Assembly (NCBI GenBank): GCA_034509735.1
Contig: JACGWO010000003.1
Location: 5,394,001-5,458,000 of the forward strand
Reading direction: 5' to 3'
DNA: 64,000 nt
Source: Sesamum alatum
Lineage: Eukaryota > Streptophyta > Magnoliopsida > Lamiales > Pedaliaceae
Made by a program: the position numbers and the translations under genes. The notes beneath the pieces are model-generated. The model did not search any database. It worked only from the letters and a program-made list of their open reading frames with translations, and had not been told where the DNA came from. Below are positions 36,797 through 47,745 of the stretch, piece after piece. Each line of letters opens with the position of its first letter. Position 1 is the stretch's first letter.

Positions 36797-39268
36797 GGGG
36801 ATAATTATTAATTACACTTCCTTCCCTTGAGATTTTGTTTAATTACACATAAACTTTGTGCTTTGAAAAATTACATTTAATATCTCGAGGTTTGCTTATG
36901 TCTATCGAATAGATTCCTTCGTTAGTTAAAATTCATCAAACTTGTTGATATTAGCAAGAAAATTGAATGGAAAAACCATTGATTGACTTATTACTGTCTT
37001 ATTGTTTAGTCCTAAAAAATTTATTTGGTTTGCAATAAGTCATTAATAAGTTAATCGTTAAGGAAGCGAATTCACCTGGGAACACGGCGGAAGCGTGAAA
37101 AGACGAAAAAAATAAAATGCTCAGAACATTTAAAACTTGATCAAGGGTGTACCCTTGATCTTTCCCCAGTGTTCGATGTAAAGTATGCAGATTTAAATAT
37201 CAACATAATCCAGCATACAAGATTCATGGATAAACAAAGAAACAACAAGAGACGTAATTGTAAATTGAACCATTACCTTTGTTGTTTTCTTGATCGGCTA
37301 CGTGCTTTGTTCCTTTTCTTCAATCCCGTTCATGTTCTAGATCTCAACCTAGAGACCTCTAACGATGTCCACACCACACCAAGAAAGGTTAAGATTTTCT
37401 TGCTAGAAGAAATCAAACTTTGGAAGAAACGAAGATCAAAAGAACTATACTATTGATTAGCGTATTCTTTCAATCAACTTTTGTTTATCAATCGATCCTA
37501 AATCATGAAAAACAAAAGAGCGATAGAGAGTAGAGAAGAAGCGGCCGAGCTGTGTGTGTGAGTTAGTGAGGAGAGTGTGTGCAAGTTTGCTTATATCTTG
37601 AACTAATGGAAGAGTAGAAATGTGTCTAGATACATAAGGACATGTCTAATTACATTCTATATCTTCCATCAATCAAGCCCTCTCCCACAAGGTATGATAA
37701 ATCATATCAAGTGGGAGAGTCACAATTAGTGTCCGACTTGTGCTTTCGAAAAGCACAACTCAGTCACTCTTGCACCTAGTTGATCGAGTTTTGTGCTTTC
37801 CAAAAGCACAACTCGGTCAACACTCTCCCTGCCATGTGGGAAGAGTCCAACTCTTCCCTTTCCAAACATGCATGTCAACTCGGTCCCTTGGGTCCTAATT
37901 TAGTGGACCGGACTTCATTCTAGTTAAATTAGAACAAGCCCGAAAGGTCCAATAAATTGAAACCAATTTAATTCAAAACCCAACTAAATTATGGGCAAAA
38001 TTTTTTCAATCCAATTAAAGACTTAAGCCCAAATTCTCTTAATTAATAAATTAAATTTATTAATTAGAGCAACTCAATACAATATCAGGTCATCCATCAA
38101 ATGGACTATACCATGTGTAAATAATCTAATTATTTAACGTCTTTGGAATTAATTCCAAATTAATCCCTCCACCTCCTCGGTTATTTGTGTGACTCATTAG
38201 GTTGACTCTCAACTAGACTTAGGCTTGTGTCTATACAGTCGATCACTAAATTCAATTTAGTCGATCATTCCCGATTAAACATTATCAGGAAAGCCCGTTA
38301 CAATGGGTGGACGTCTAGCAATGCTCTATGGCACTAGAGACTAGGTGAATGTTAGCATGAATATTTGGCTCTCGAGTTCCATAGTACGGTCCTTCCGTCT
38401 ACCGTTACCCAGCCTTGTCTAGGGCATGGCATTAGGTGTCGGTTCCCATCCTAGACTAGGCATCTATGCTTAGTACTCGAGACCGTGTTCGCTTTCATTG
38501 CTTCGAGATAGGAAACCATTTCCTATTCAACCAATCATTGTTACGTAACTGTCATGGTTCCTCAAGTTTAAGGACTACTCCCATACTATCAGAGTCAGGG
38601 GAATTCGAGTCACACTGACCAAACGACCAAGGATTCCATATGACGATTCCCCGCGAGTCAGTTTAGTCGGTTCGTCTCCTACTCGACCAACCTACTAAGA
38701 TTGTATAAACGTCCAACGTCTGTTGCCGATGAAATGTGGTACTCATCTAATGAATAAGATGCTTAGTGCAGTCTCAATAGGAAACTTGATGCGGTGTTTG
38801 TAGGTCCTTGACTTGGAACTTTTCAAATCCAATCCTTATTAGTTAGTTTTATAGCCGCCATCTAATGAACGACCCAACTGCATGGGTTGTCCAATTGTTC
38901 TGTGGGCATCTGTTGTAACGTTAAACCGTTGTTTAACATTATTGGTAAGCTCAACATACACACATGCCAAGGATCAATACTTACCATATTCATCAAAACA
39001 ATGTTACTTTTAATTAAGATTGTTGAATAGTTTTTAGAACTGACAATATAATTGACTTTTTGATCACGTATTTCAATAAATCGAGGGTAAATATCGATTT
39101 TCATTCTATTTTTTTGTTAATATTAACAAATTCGGTGAATTTTGACAAACGAATGGACTATATGTTAGATGGAAGCAAACCTCATGAATATAAGATATAA
39201 TTTTTCAAACCACAAGGGTTCTACGTGTAATTACACCAAGTCTAAGCGGAGGAAGGTGTAATTATCCC
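36797..39268. mobile_element. MITE (446 bp) split by a solo LTR
   Basis: The left arm (36797-about 37000) and the right arm (about 39090-39268) are inverted repeats beginning GGGGATAATTA and GGGATAATTACACC. TAATAATA flanks both ends (36789-36796 and 39269-39276). Subtracting the LTR at 37058-39078 and its 5-bp duplication leaves 446 bp. No transposase is present. The 8-bp duplication in an AT-rich area is suggestive rather than decisive. Confidence 0.65.
37058..39078 (-). repeat. Solo LTR, family E (2021 bp)
   Basis: The 5-bp duplication AATCG flanks it (37053-37057 and 39079-39083). No internal element sequence is attached. The layout matches the other long LTRs reversed: AAGGAAGCG...GGCGGAAGCG at the 3' end, the U3 module at about 38180-38350, and an end corresponding to TGTTAGAATA. 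The terminal TG/CA are degenerate (T at 37058, ATA at 39078), so this is an old copy. It arose by LTR-LTR recombination of a full element. Confidence 0.82.
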
Positions 39269-39288
39269 TAATAATAAATTAAAGGGAT

Positions 39289-39521
39289 AAATGCGATTTA
39301 CCCCCATGTGATATAAGAAATGAGCAAAAATCCCATGCGAAAAAATAATTAGCAAATTATCCCCTGTGTTTTGAGAAATGAAGCAAATTACCCCCCTGTG
39401 TTTTCCTTGATAGGGGGGTAATTTGCTTCATTTCTCAAAACATAGGGAGATAATTTGCTAATTAATTTTTTACAAGGGGTTTTTTGCTCATTTCTTATAT
39501 CAGAGGGGGTAAATTACATTT
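39289..39521. repeat. Long foldback (hairpin MITE-like)
   Basis: The left arm (39289-39396) and the right arm (39413-39521) are inverted copies with about 16 bases between them. They carry motifs such as ATTTACCCCC / GGGGGTAAAT and AGCAAATTA / TAATTTGCT. A related half copy lies at about 40740-40855. Confidence 0.8.
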
Positions 39522-39673
39522 ATATTTAAATTAAATATAAAAATATTTAAATTGGGAGACCACACAAAAATGATACACTAAATGGGTATTCTCACCTAGG
39601 TATAAGTTTCACTTGTTCACCCGTCAAAACCTTCATTCGAACTTCAAATACAACTTTATTTCATAGCTGTTTA

Positions 39674-39886
39674 TGAAACTTTTTATTTTTCTTTTTATCG
39701 GGTTTCTACATCTAGCAATATTTCTTCCAACTACAGCATCTTTTGGCGAGAACAATATTTCTACTTTTTATTTTTCTTCTTATCGAACTTCAAAACCTAT
39801 ATGAAACTTTTTTATTTTTCTTCTTATCGGGTTTCTACATCATACAATATTTCTTCCAACTACAGCATCTTTTGGCGAGAACAATA
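39674..39886 (+). repeat. Direct duplication of about 84 bp
   Basis: 39674-39757 and 39803-39886 are near identical, sharing CTTTTTATTTTTC, ATCGGGTTTCTACATC and CAGCATCTTTTGGCGAGAAC. No gene is apparent. Confidence 0.8.
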
Positions 39887-40095
39887 AAGAAAACAGCTAT
39901 ATCCCCTATATTCCACCAAAATTTGAAGTCTTGAATGACCAAAGATGCACATATTCTAGACTAGTAACTTCCCCATGTAAAAACGATCTGCGGTAGAAAT
40001 ATATATTATGAACTTTTGATGTAAAAAAAAGGAGGTTAAAGGCGATTTACTCCCGGTAAAAGAGTAAACAACTCCCTAAAAAACATATACATCAA

Positions 40096-40182
40096 GGGGT
40101 GGTGGCGTAGTTGGCTAGCGCGTAGGTCTCATAGCTTCATTGAGTTATCCTGAGGTCGAGAGTTCGAGCCTCTCTCACCCCA
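40096..40182 (+). tRNA. tRNA-Met (CAU), elongator, with intron
   Basis: The gene is 87 bases long. Acceptor strands GGGGTGG (40096-40102) and TCACCCC (40175-40181) pair with one G-U, and A at 40182 is the discriminator. The D-arm A box is TGGCGTAGTTGGC and the T-arm B box contains AGTTCGAGCCT. The CAT anticodon is at 40130-40132. A 13-nt intron (40134-40146) follows one base 3' of the anticodon, the canonical tRNA intron position; mature length would be 74. Plant elongator tRNA-Met is one of the two intron-bearing plant nuclear tRNA types (with tRNA-Tyr). A TTTT at 40197-40200 can end Pol III transcription. All arms look intact, so it is probably functional. Confidence 0.93.
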
Positions 40183-40239
40183 TTTGTCTTACTCAATTTT
40201 AAAATGTTGCTCTCACCCCATTTGTCCTACTCAATTTTA
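40173..40239 (+). repeat. Duplicated tRNA 3' end and terminator
   Basis: The end of the tRNA plus its trailer (TCTCACCCCATTTGTC...CTCAATTTTA) at 40173-40201 is repeated at 40211-40239 with one change, 38 bases apart. Confidence 0.85.
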
Positions 40240-40242
40240 TAA

Positions 40243-40652
40243 ATTCAATTGATCTGTAGGAAACTAGCATTGAGTGAGAGTGGAAAAAACATTTTTAATC
40301 TATTTTCTTTGGGCTAGCAAGAAATGGAGGGGCAAGCACATGATAAATGCGACATACAAGGCTGCCCTGGCATCATTAATCTATCACATTTGGAACAAAA
40401 GAAACCAATGGAGGTTTACTGGGAATGGTTCAATTGCAGATGGGATCGCAGGAAGAGTCACTGAGCAAATCAGATTGAGAATACTGTTTGAGGAGCTTCA
40501 GGAATCTGTTCAGACCTTTGTTCTATATAGATTACGGAAAATTGCATGGCCATGATCGTAGCTAGATACATGATTGATAGGAGCTATGCATGACGTACAA
40601 CTTTTGTTGTATATACGAAAATAACCTTTGTCCCAAATTAAAAAAAAAAAAG
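40243..40652 (+). mobile_element. 5'-truncated LINE (L1-type) 3' end
   Basis: A short coding remnant is followed by a 3' untranslated piece with TTTTGTTGTATATA and an A run (40640-40651), the usual end of a plant L1 LINE. Everything upstream of the RT C-terminus is missing. A target duplication was not resolved. Confidence 0.7.
40274..40555 (+). pseudogene. LINE reverse transcriptase C-terminal fragment
   Basis: The 93-codon frame contains NATYKAALASLIYHIWNKRN and a tail LYRLRKIAWP. This is typical of the region after the zf-RVT domain at the very end of plant non-LTR ORF2 proteins. The start is arbitrary, and no RT catalytic motif is in the fragment. Confidence 0.7.
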
Positions 40653-40860
40653 AAAATACAAAAGAATTCCTTTGACTTTTGAAAAATGATGCGCTTTGAC
40701 TTTCACTTTATTTTTCAAATGCCAAGAAATTTTTTATATGTTTTTAGGAGAAATGCAATTTACTTTTCTATGATATTACAAATGAGTAAATTACCCCGTT
40801 GTGAAAAATAAAAAGCAATTTATCGCCTTAGATAGAGAGGTAACTTTACCGCCTATGATA

Positions 40861-41640
40861 TTCCAAGAATACTGCGTTTCGCGAGACAAAAACCTTTTGC
40901 TCGTAGGGATCATAGAAATAATACCCTGCAGTTTCTTTCAAATAGCCGATGAACCTGCATAAACTAGACCTCGAGTCTAGTTTATCTCCCACTAATCTCT
41001 TGACATATGCGGAGCAACCCCATACTTTCAAGTATTTGTAGGAGGCAGGTTTGCTATGCCATATCTCATATGGTGTCTCGGATACCTTCTTAGATGACGC
41101 CAAGTTCAAAACTTTGGTTGTCGTCTCAAGAGCGTATCCCCAAAAGGAATGGGGGAGTTCGGTAAAACTCATCATGGATCGGACCATGTCCAACAAGGTC
41201 CGATTCCTCCTTTCAGACACACCATTAAGCTGTGGTGTTCCAGGAGGGGTCCACTGAGAGAGAATCCCAATCAGTAAACTCACCACTCAAATACTCTCCA
41301 CCTCGGTCCGACCGAGAGGCTTTGATCTTTCAACTGGTTTGGTTCTCTACTTCAAGTCTGTATTCCTTAAACCTTCCAAAGGTTTCAGACTTGTACCTCA
41401 TCAGGTAAACATAACCATACCGTGAGTGATCATTGGTAAAGGTTATGACGTACGAGTACCCACCTCTAGCCTGAGTATTTAGTGGGCCACAGACATCCGT
41501 ATGGATCAAATCCAATAGACCACTGGCTAGCGTGCTTTGACCAACAAAGAGTTTCTTGGTCAATTTCCCTTCGGACAGGATTCGCAGGTCGGTAGGTTGT
41601 CCAAATCGTCTATTTCTAGACTCTTTGAGTCCACCAACCT
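40861..41640 (-). pseudogene. Copia integrase fragment
   Basis: From the pre-integrase zinc end (about 41600), a frame at 41563-41330 has HTDVCGPL and NDHSRYGYVYLM. A second frame (41286-40846) has TPPGTPQLNGVSERRNRTLLDM and the integrase C-terminal region. A short deletion near 41272 (compared with 15597-15620) and other changes separate the frames. Confidence 0.8.
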
Positions 41641-41736
41641 TCTTATCCTATCTTTAGAGATATGACCTAACCTCGCATGCCATATCTGTGCGTTATTGTT
41701 ATCATCACGTTTTTGTTTGTGTTCTGCAGTCATAAT

Positions 41737-42981
41737 TCAATTAGACTGTTGAAGTATGTACAGACCGTTGACCAATGTACCAAGTAGATGAGAAATACCA
41801 TCTTTAATAATGAAAAAACCATTTTTATTGATGGTAAGTACAAATCCCTCCTTATCAAGGACCGGGATGGAAACAATATTTTTAATCATGCTAGGTACAT
41901 AGAAATAGTCGTTCAGTACAATCCTAACATGACTACTAATGGCTAACTCCATTGAGCCTACGGCTTCCGCAGCAACGGTCTTGCCATCGCCTAGCCTCAG
42001 GATCATCTCATCCTTGGTTAGCCTTCTGCTTCTTTGTAGTGCCTGCAAATCATTGCAGATGTGAGCACCACACCCGGTATCCAATACCCATGAAGTAGAA
42101 TTAGTTATCATGTTTACTTCAAGCACAAACATACCTGGGTTGGAGAGGAGTTGTGGGCACTCCCTCTTCCAATGCCCTTCCCTTGGCAATGCATGCAGAC
42201 ATCATTTTCCTTGGACCGCTGAGAACCACGGGCTTCCTTTCCCTTTGCTCGGTCCCACCGGAGCAACAGGGGTGCCTGGAGCGCGAGCATGGGCCGCAAC
42301 CGTGTTTCCTTTCCCCTTCTTCCTCTTCCAGCGTCCGGCCCTCTTGCTATTCGCCTTAGAGGTTGAAGCCTCTCTTATCAATACCACCGGCGCCGACTTT
42401 TGGGTTGTTGCTTCGTATTGGACCAGCATGTTGATCAACTCATGAATAGACTTCTCAAGTCCGTTCATGTTGTAGTTTACAACAAACGAGTCATAGGATG
42501 GAGGAAGCGACTGGAGGATCACGTCAATGTACGTGTCATTGTTAAGCCCAGCTTTAACGTCCACTAGGGAGAGCATCTTGACCCTATGACTTTGTACAGA
42601 CGCTCCTTCAGCAAGCTTGGTGCCAAAAAATGCTTTTGTGGTGGCATATCTAATATGCCTATCCAGAACCGCATAAACCTCGTTCATGCGGAGCATTATG
42701 GTGGAGACGTTGTCCAGCCTCTCATACTGCTTCTGGATGTCATTAGTCATTAAAGCCAGTATGATACTGCGTACTTTCCGGTTGTCCTCATGCCATTTTT
42801 CGAACCTCAAACGTTCTTCTGGCATGGACCCCTCCGGTAAGTCGCTCGGTGGCGGCTCGTCCAAGACGTAGCCTTGGTTCTCGAAACCGAGGACAATCCT
42901 CAGGTTTCTTAGCCAGTTCGAGTAGTTCATTCCGTTGAATTTATTAGTCTCAAGTTCCATGGTTAATGGATTCTTAGACAT
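41737..42981 (-). pseudogene. Copia gag-protease fragment
   Basis: The start codon is at 42981 (MSKNPLTMELETNKFNG). The gag frame is open to 42202 (259 residues), with a small deletion of EKLED codons near 42558. A frameshift then leads to the frame 42189-41737, with GHWKREC of the zinc knuckle, the protease WVLDTGCGAHICND and FYVPSMIKNIVSIP. TGA at 41737-41739 replaces the Trp codon seen in related copies. The TATAAATA box (43078-43085) and one near-palindrome (43349-43363) lie upstream. Confidence 0.85.
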
Positions 42982-43413
42982 GTCTACATTAATGAAATGT
43001 AAAGCAGAAATTAGCAGATGATGGTAGTATTATTGTTCAAGTTGAAGACTTGGTCTTTTAGTCTTTAACCCTCCCACTATTTATACGAAAGTCCGCCACT
43101 CTCAAGCGGAGTTTCGGGAAACCATTTTCTAGTGGACTCGGGATCCACAAGCGTAATCTCCATGCCCCGATTTTACAATACACATGAAGACGACCTCGTG
43201 GGAGATATCCAATATCATTCTCATCCAATGAGTTTCCCAAGATATTTTGCCTCACCAATTCGCATGGTTCTGAGGACTCCAAGCGAACCATGTTACTCAG
43301 TGTTGGGCCCGACCCATCAACCAAATCATGCCTCAAACTGTCGCCCCCCACGACTCGTGAGATAGGAAAACAACCAGCGTAGTCTTTTTGTTCACAACAA
43401 TGGTGTAGCCTTC

Positions 43414-43509
43414 CTCGGGATTCGTTTATTTAAACTAGATTTAAATTTACGCACCATTTCTCACTTTCTCGCTTCTGCTCGAGCTCCGGGTGGATCCTCT
43501 TGTCCTTCA
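43414..43509 (+). repeat. 5' LTR remnant of C2
   Basis: Only the last 96 or so bases remain, from TCGGGATTCG to CTTGTCCTTCA. They match 55010-55108. Confidence 0.8.
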
Positions 43510-43511
43510 AG

Positions 43512-43523
43512 TGGTATCAGAGC
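43512..43523 (+). promoter_or_regulatory. C2 primer-binding site
   Basis: TGGTATCAGAGC lies two bases after the LTR end and is complementary to initiator tRNA-Met. Confidence 0.85.
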
Positions 43524-45315
43524 TCGGTTCGATGTAAGGGCATAGATCTACTTGCTTTTATGGTTTTATTGGCATTTTAGATACATAAGTGTATGAATAA
43601 TATGATGATTCAATTGTTGAATTTGATGGACTTTTGGCATGCTTGATTTTATTAGATTGGATCTAAAAAATACATGCTTATTTTCAGAATTATTGTTACT
43701 ATTTTTGTGCTGAAAAAATATTGAAAAACATGAAAAAAAAAATTGGGATCGGATAGCAGCGGCCGCGCGTAGGCGGGTGCCTGCGCGCGCGCGCGCTGTG
43801 CGCAGACGGCCGCTGCCAGCCAAGGCCAGCGCGCGGCACAGGGCGCGCGCGTGCGCTGCCCTGTGCGCGCGGGTGGCCGGCAGGCACAGCGGCTGGGCCG
43901 TTTTGTGCCGTTTTTCGACATTTTCTGGAAAATTCGATTTTCTGTATTTTCTGCACAATATTCTGAAAATATGTTAATTTTGCATATTTGATTTTGGAAT
44001 AATTGGATTATTCCTTAGATTAAATTTGCTTAATTAATTTGAAATTAATACATGCATTGGATGCTTTGTTTAAAATTTCCATTAAATTTAAAATTTGAAT
44101 TTTGCATATTATTTGTATGTTTATGCTTTTGTGATGTTGGATATCACTTGGGTATTTGGAATATCCATTGGTTTAATGCATGATTATTTGGAATAATTGT
44201 GTTATGTGAGTTGATGGAATGAACATGGGATAATCACAAGAGCCCTAGATCTTATGTATGGATGAATGTATGATCATTTATTTTCTGTTGGGTGGGGCCT
44301 GCATGCCTCTTGTTTCGGGACTATCATCTCCCGTATTTTTAGCCTCATGATGTTAAGGCTTGTTTTTATTATTACCAATGTATTGCTTTCAGTTGTAATG
44401 AGAGTAGATACGATTGGTGAGGTTTTATTTTAAAAAGTATTTGGAGTCGGAGACCCCAAGCAGGAGCATCAAGGCGTGAAACAAGAAGCATTACAAGGCC
44501 CATTAAAATGACAATGGGTATATTATTATTGTAATAATTTAGGACCACCCTAGATAGACCATAGACTCACTGCGGGCTCAGTGGGTCGCATAGGTTGGGC
44601 TTGTGATCATCCTAACAGGGTATGCTATGTTTTCTACATGCCGCATATTTATTTATCGGTTTAAATATTGGATATTTATGCATGCTAAAACACCATAATG
44701 TGATGAGGTCTCGGTCATACACAAACTTTCATTTGGTTGGACCAAATTAAATATTAGGCCAGAACGGACTTGGATCAAAATGGTATTTTGATCTGTCCGA
44801 GCTTTCCATCCACAGCAATGTGGTGAGGAAGCTACCACTACCCAAGTGTGGTCTCACGAGTCGTGGTACACTTGGACTAGAGGAAAGCTGCACCATTGCT
44901 GTGAACAAAAAGACTGCACTCGCTGTTTTCCTATCTCACGAGTCGTGGGGGGCGACAGTTTGAGGCATGATTTGGTTGATGGGTCGGGCCCAACACTGAG
45001 TAACATGGTTCGCTTGGAGTCCTCGGAACCATGTGAATAGGTGAGGAAAAATATCTTCGGAATCTCATTGGATGAGAATGATATTGGATATCTCCCACGA
45101 GGTCTTCTTCATGTGAATTGTAAAAGCGGGGCATGGAGATAACGCTTGTGGATCCCAAGCCCACTAGGAAATGGTTTCTCGAAACTCCTCTTGAGAGTGG
45201 CGGACTTTCGTATAAATAGTGGGAGGGTTAAAGACTAAAAGACCAAGTCTTCAACTTGAACAATAATATTACCATCATCTGCTAATTTCTGCTTTACATT
45301 TTCATTAATGTAGAT
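43524..45315 (+). promoter_or_regulatory. C2 first leader with CG island
   Basis: No coding. The CG island is at 43757-43905, the shared leader block at about 44230-44620, near-palindromes at 44851-44865 and 44933-44947, and TATAAATA at 45211-45218, about 100 bases before gag. Confidence 0.78.
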
Positions 45316-45795
45316 ATGTCTAAGAACCCATTAACGATGATACTCGAGACTAACAAATTCAACGGAACGAACTACTCGGACTGGCTGAGAAACCTGAGGA
45401 TTGTCCTCGGTTTCAAGAACCAAGGCTACGTCTTGGGCGAGCCGCCAGTGAGCGACTTACCGGAGGGGTCCACGCCTGAAGAATGTTTGACGTTCGAGAA
45501 ATGGCATGAGGACAACCGGAAAGTATGTAGTATCATACTGGCTTCGATGTCTAACGACATCCAGAAGCCGTATGAGAGGCTGGACAACATCTCCGCCATA
45601 ATGCTCTGCATGAACGAGGTTTATGCAGTTCCGGATAGGCATATTAGGTATGCCGCCACAAAAACATTCTTTAGCACCAAGCTTGCTGAAGGAGCGTCTG
45701 TACAAAGTCATGGGGTCAAGATGCTCTCCCTAGTGGAGAAACTCGAGGACCTTAAAGCTGGGCTTAACAATGACACGTACATTGACGTGATACTC
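45316..45795 (+). pseudogene. C2 first gag, N-terminal part, cut by solo LTR
   Basis: An open gag frame from MSKNPLTMILETNKFNG to NNDTYIDVIL (160 codons), ended by the LTR that starts at 45796. The gag sequence resumes at 47746 (CAGTCGCTTCC), so the insertion alone broke it. Confidence 0.88.
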
Positions 45796-47740
45796 TGAAA
45801 GATTGTGGATCGTCCCGAGAAAATTGCGCGAATGCGGAAGCGCAGTATAAAATAAAATACGGAATTTAAACATGCTTTAACAAAAATTAAAGAACACGTT
45901 CAAGGGGTGTGCCCTTGAACTTTCCCGGGTGTTCGGTGTATCTCATGAATTAAATACATACAAATAATCATGGAGGCCATAGGGATTAAAATTAAACGGA
46001 GCGAAAACGTAAACCGAGACCTACCCGTTGTCGTTTTCGTCTTCAACGGCTACTCGCGTTGTTCCCCGTTTTGCACCAAGACCTCGTTCTTGAGATCCTC
46101 CAAATCGTGACACACGATCCACCTACGTATCTCGCACGTCGTGCTAGCAACGAACAAGTATTATTTTTGGAGAGGATAGATCAACCACGCGTTGTGAATT
46201 AACGGGATCGATCTTCCTAAGTTCTAATATTCCAAGAACAAGAGCACAAGAATAATATGTTCTTCCTAGAGAGAGAGAAGAGGGCAGACGAGAGGGAGAG
46301 GAGAGAGCTCAAGTAGTGTGTGTGTGTCTTGGAATTTTCATCATCCTTGAATTGTAGGAGGCTAGGGGTTTATATAGAGGAGGAGTTTAATCCTCTTTAA
46401 ACTCCAACTCTAAGAGGTCTATTTTGACTAGGATTTTGACCTAGTCAAATTCCTAGTTAAAATAGTATTTGACCTAGTCAAATTAATCCTAGCCATCCAT
46501 CTCTCCCTTTCAATCTCAACCGTTAATTTAATTTAATGGAATATTTAAAACGTATTTAAATATTCCAAAAGGCAAAATAAATATAAATATTTATTCTAAG
46601 TCCATTAAATTAATTCCCTTAATAAATCTAATTTTTCAATTTAATTCCTTTTATCAAATAGAAGGAATTAATACTCCAAGAAAATAAAGGACCCGATTAA
46701 ATCAAATTTAATCATTCCTTTTCTCCAATATTTATGTGTGTGGATAGTGTGTGACACTTTAGGTTCACCTTTCAGCTAGACTTGGTCGGATTCCTAGAAT
46801 CCATCCGTTACCATGGGTGGCCATCTAGCAACGGTCCATGGCACTAGAGACTAGGTGAAATATTCGGGGATGAACTTTTAAGCTCTAACAGTACACTTGT
46901 CCTTCTGTCTACGGTCTCACCACTTAGGGTCTAGGGCACGGAAAATGCAGGTACCCATTTTGGACCTAAGTGTCGGTCTGTCCTTACTAAACGCCGCAAG
47001 GGAAACCTTCCCTTCTGTTCAGTTACTGTGGCCACAGATTTTAGGGACAAGACACAGAGCATACGTGAGACTCAACTATCAATGCCTTTTGACAGGAGAC
47101 AGATCTTTTCTTGGAAACTACTGTCACTTTGTTCACCAGAGCTGCACTAGACATGGCTTATGACTACTCAAGTGCTTCTTGGCAATCTCTCACCATATCT
47201 AAGATACAGACCTGATATACAGGTAAACTCAGCAGTTCCTCAAGTCAAAGGGCTTGGCCTGTACCGTTGGAATCGGGAATACACGTCATACCTTGCTGAC
47301 CCTACTTAAGGTCCTCCGTAAGACGGTTCCTGCGAGTCACCTCAGTCAGCTGCTCCCTAGCATGCTAACCCACTAACACTGCTTAGACGACCTTTCACCG
47401 TCGATGAAACACGACAGTAGATGCTTAGTGCAAGTCTCAAGGGGAATCTCGGTATCCATTTTCGAGATTCCTTGACTTGGAGTTTTTTCGGACTGATTCG
47501 GCGGGACTGATTTCATGGACCTACCTCCAAGCGTAGTCCCAGTCCCCGAAATGGGATTTCAGTCCATGGGCTTTGTTTGCGTAGTAAACAGATAGATAAA
47601 GCAGTAAAGTGAACGCAAACAAAGTAATGCCAGAATGAATCTCACTTCTTTACTCATAGTTTTATCAAAACACTGAAATTGTCTAGACATAGGTTACATT
47701 TTGCCTGCCAAGATTGGCTTCATGGTCACCTATTCTAACA
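45796..47740 (-). repeat. Solo LTR, B family (1945 bp)
   Basis: TG at 47740 and CA at 45796 on the minus strand, flanked by TACTC (45791-45795 and 47741-47745). A TATATAAA box on the minus strand is at 46376-46369 and the U3 module at about 46740-46860. It is close in sequence to 4760-6749. Confidence 0.93.
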
Positions 47741-47745
47741 TACTC

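Larger units (their letters stand above)
40861..43413 (-). mobile_element. Truncated Copia fragment (C family)
   Basis: It contains half a leader, gag, protease and most of integrase on the minus strand. It starts abruptly at 40861 within the integrase C-terminus and ends abruptly at about 43413 within the leader. Both LTRs, the RT and the RNase H are absent. Confidence 0.85.
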
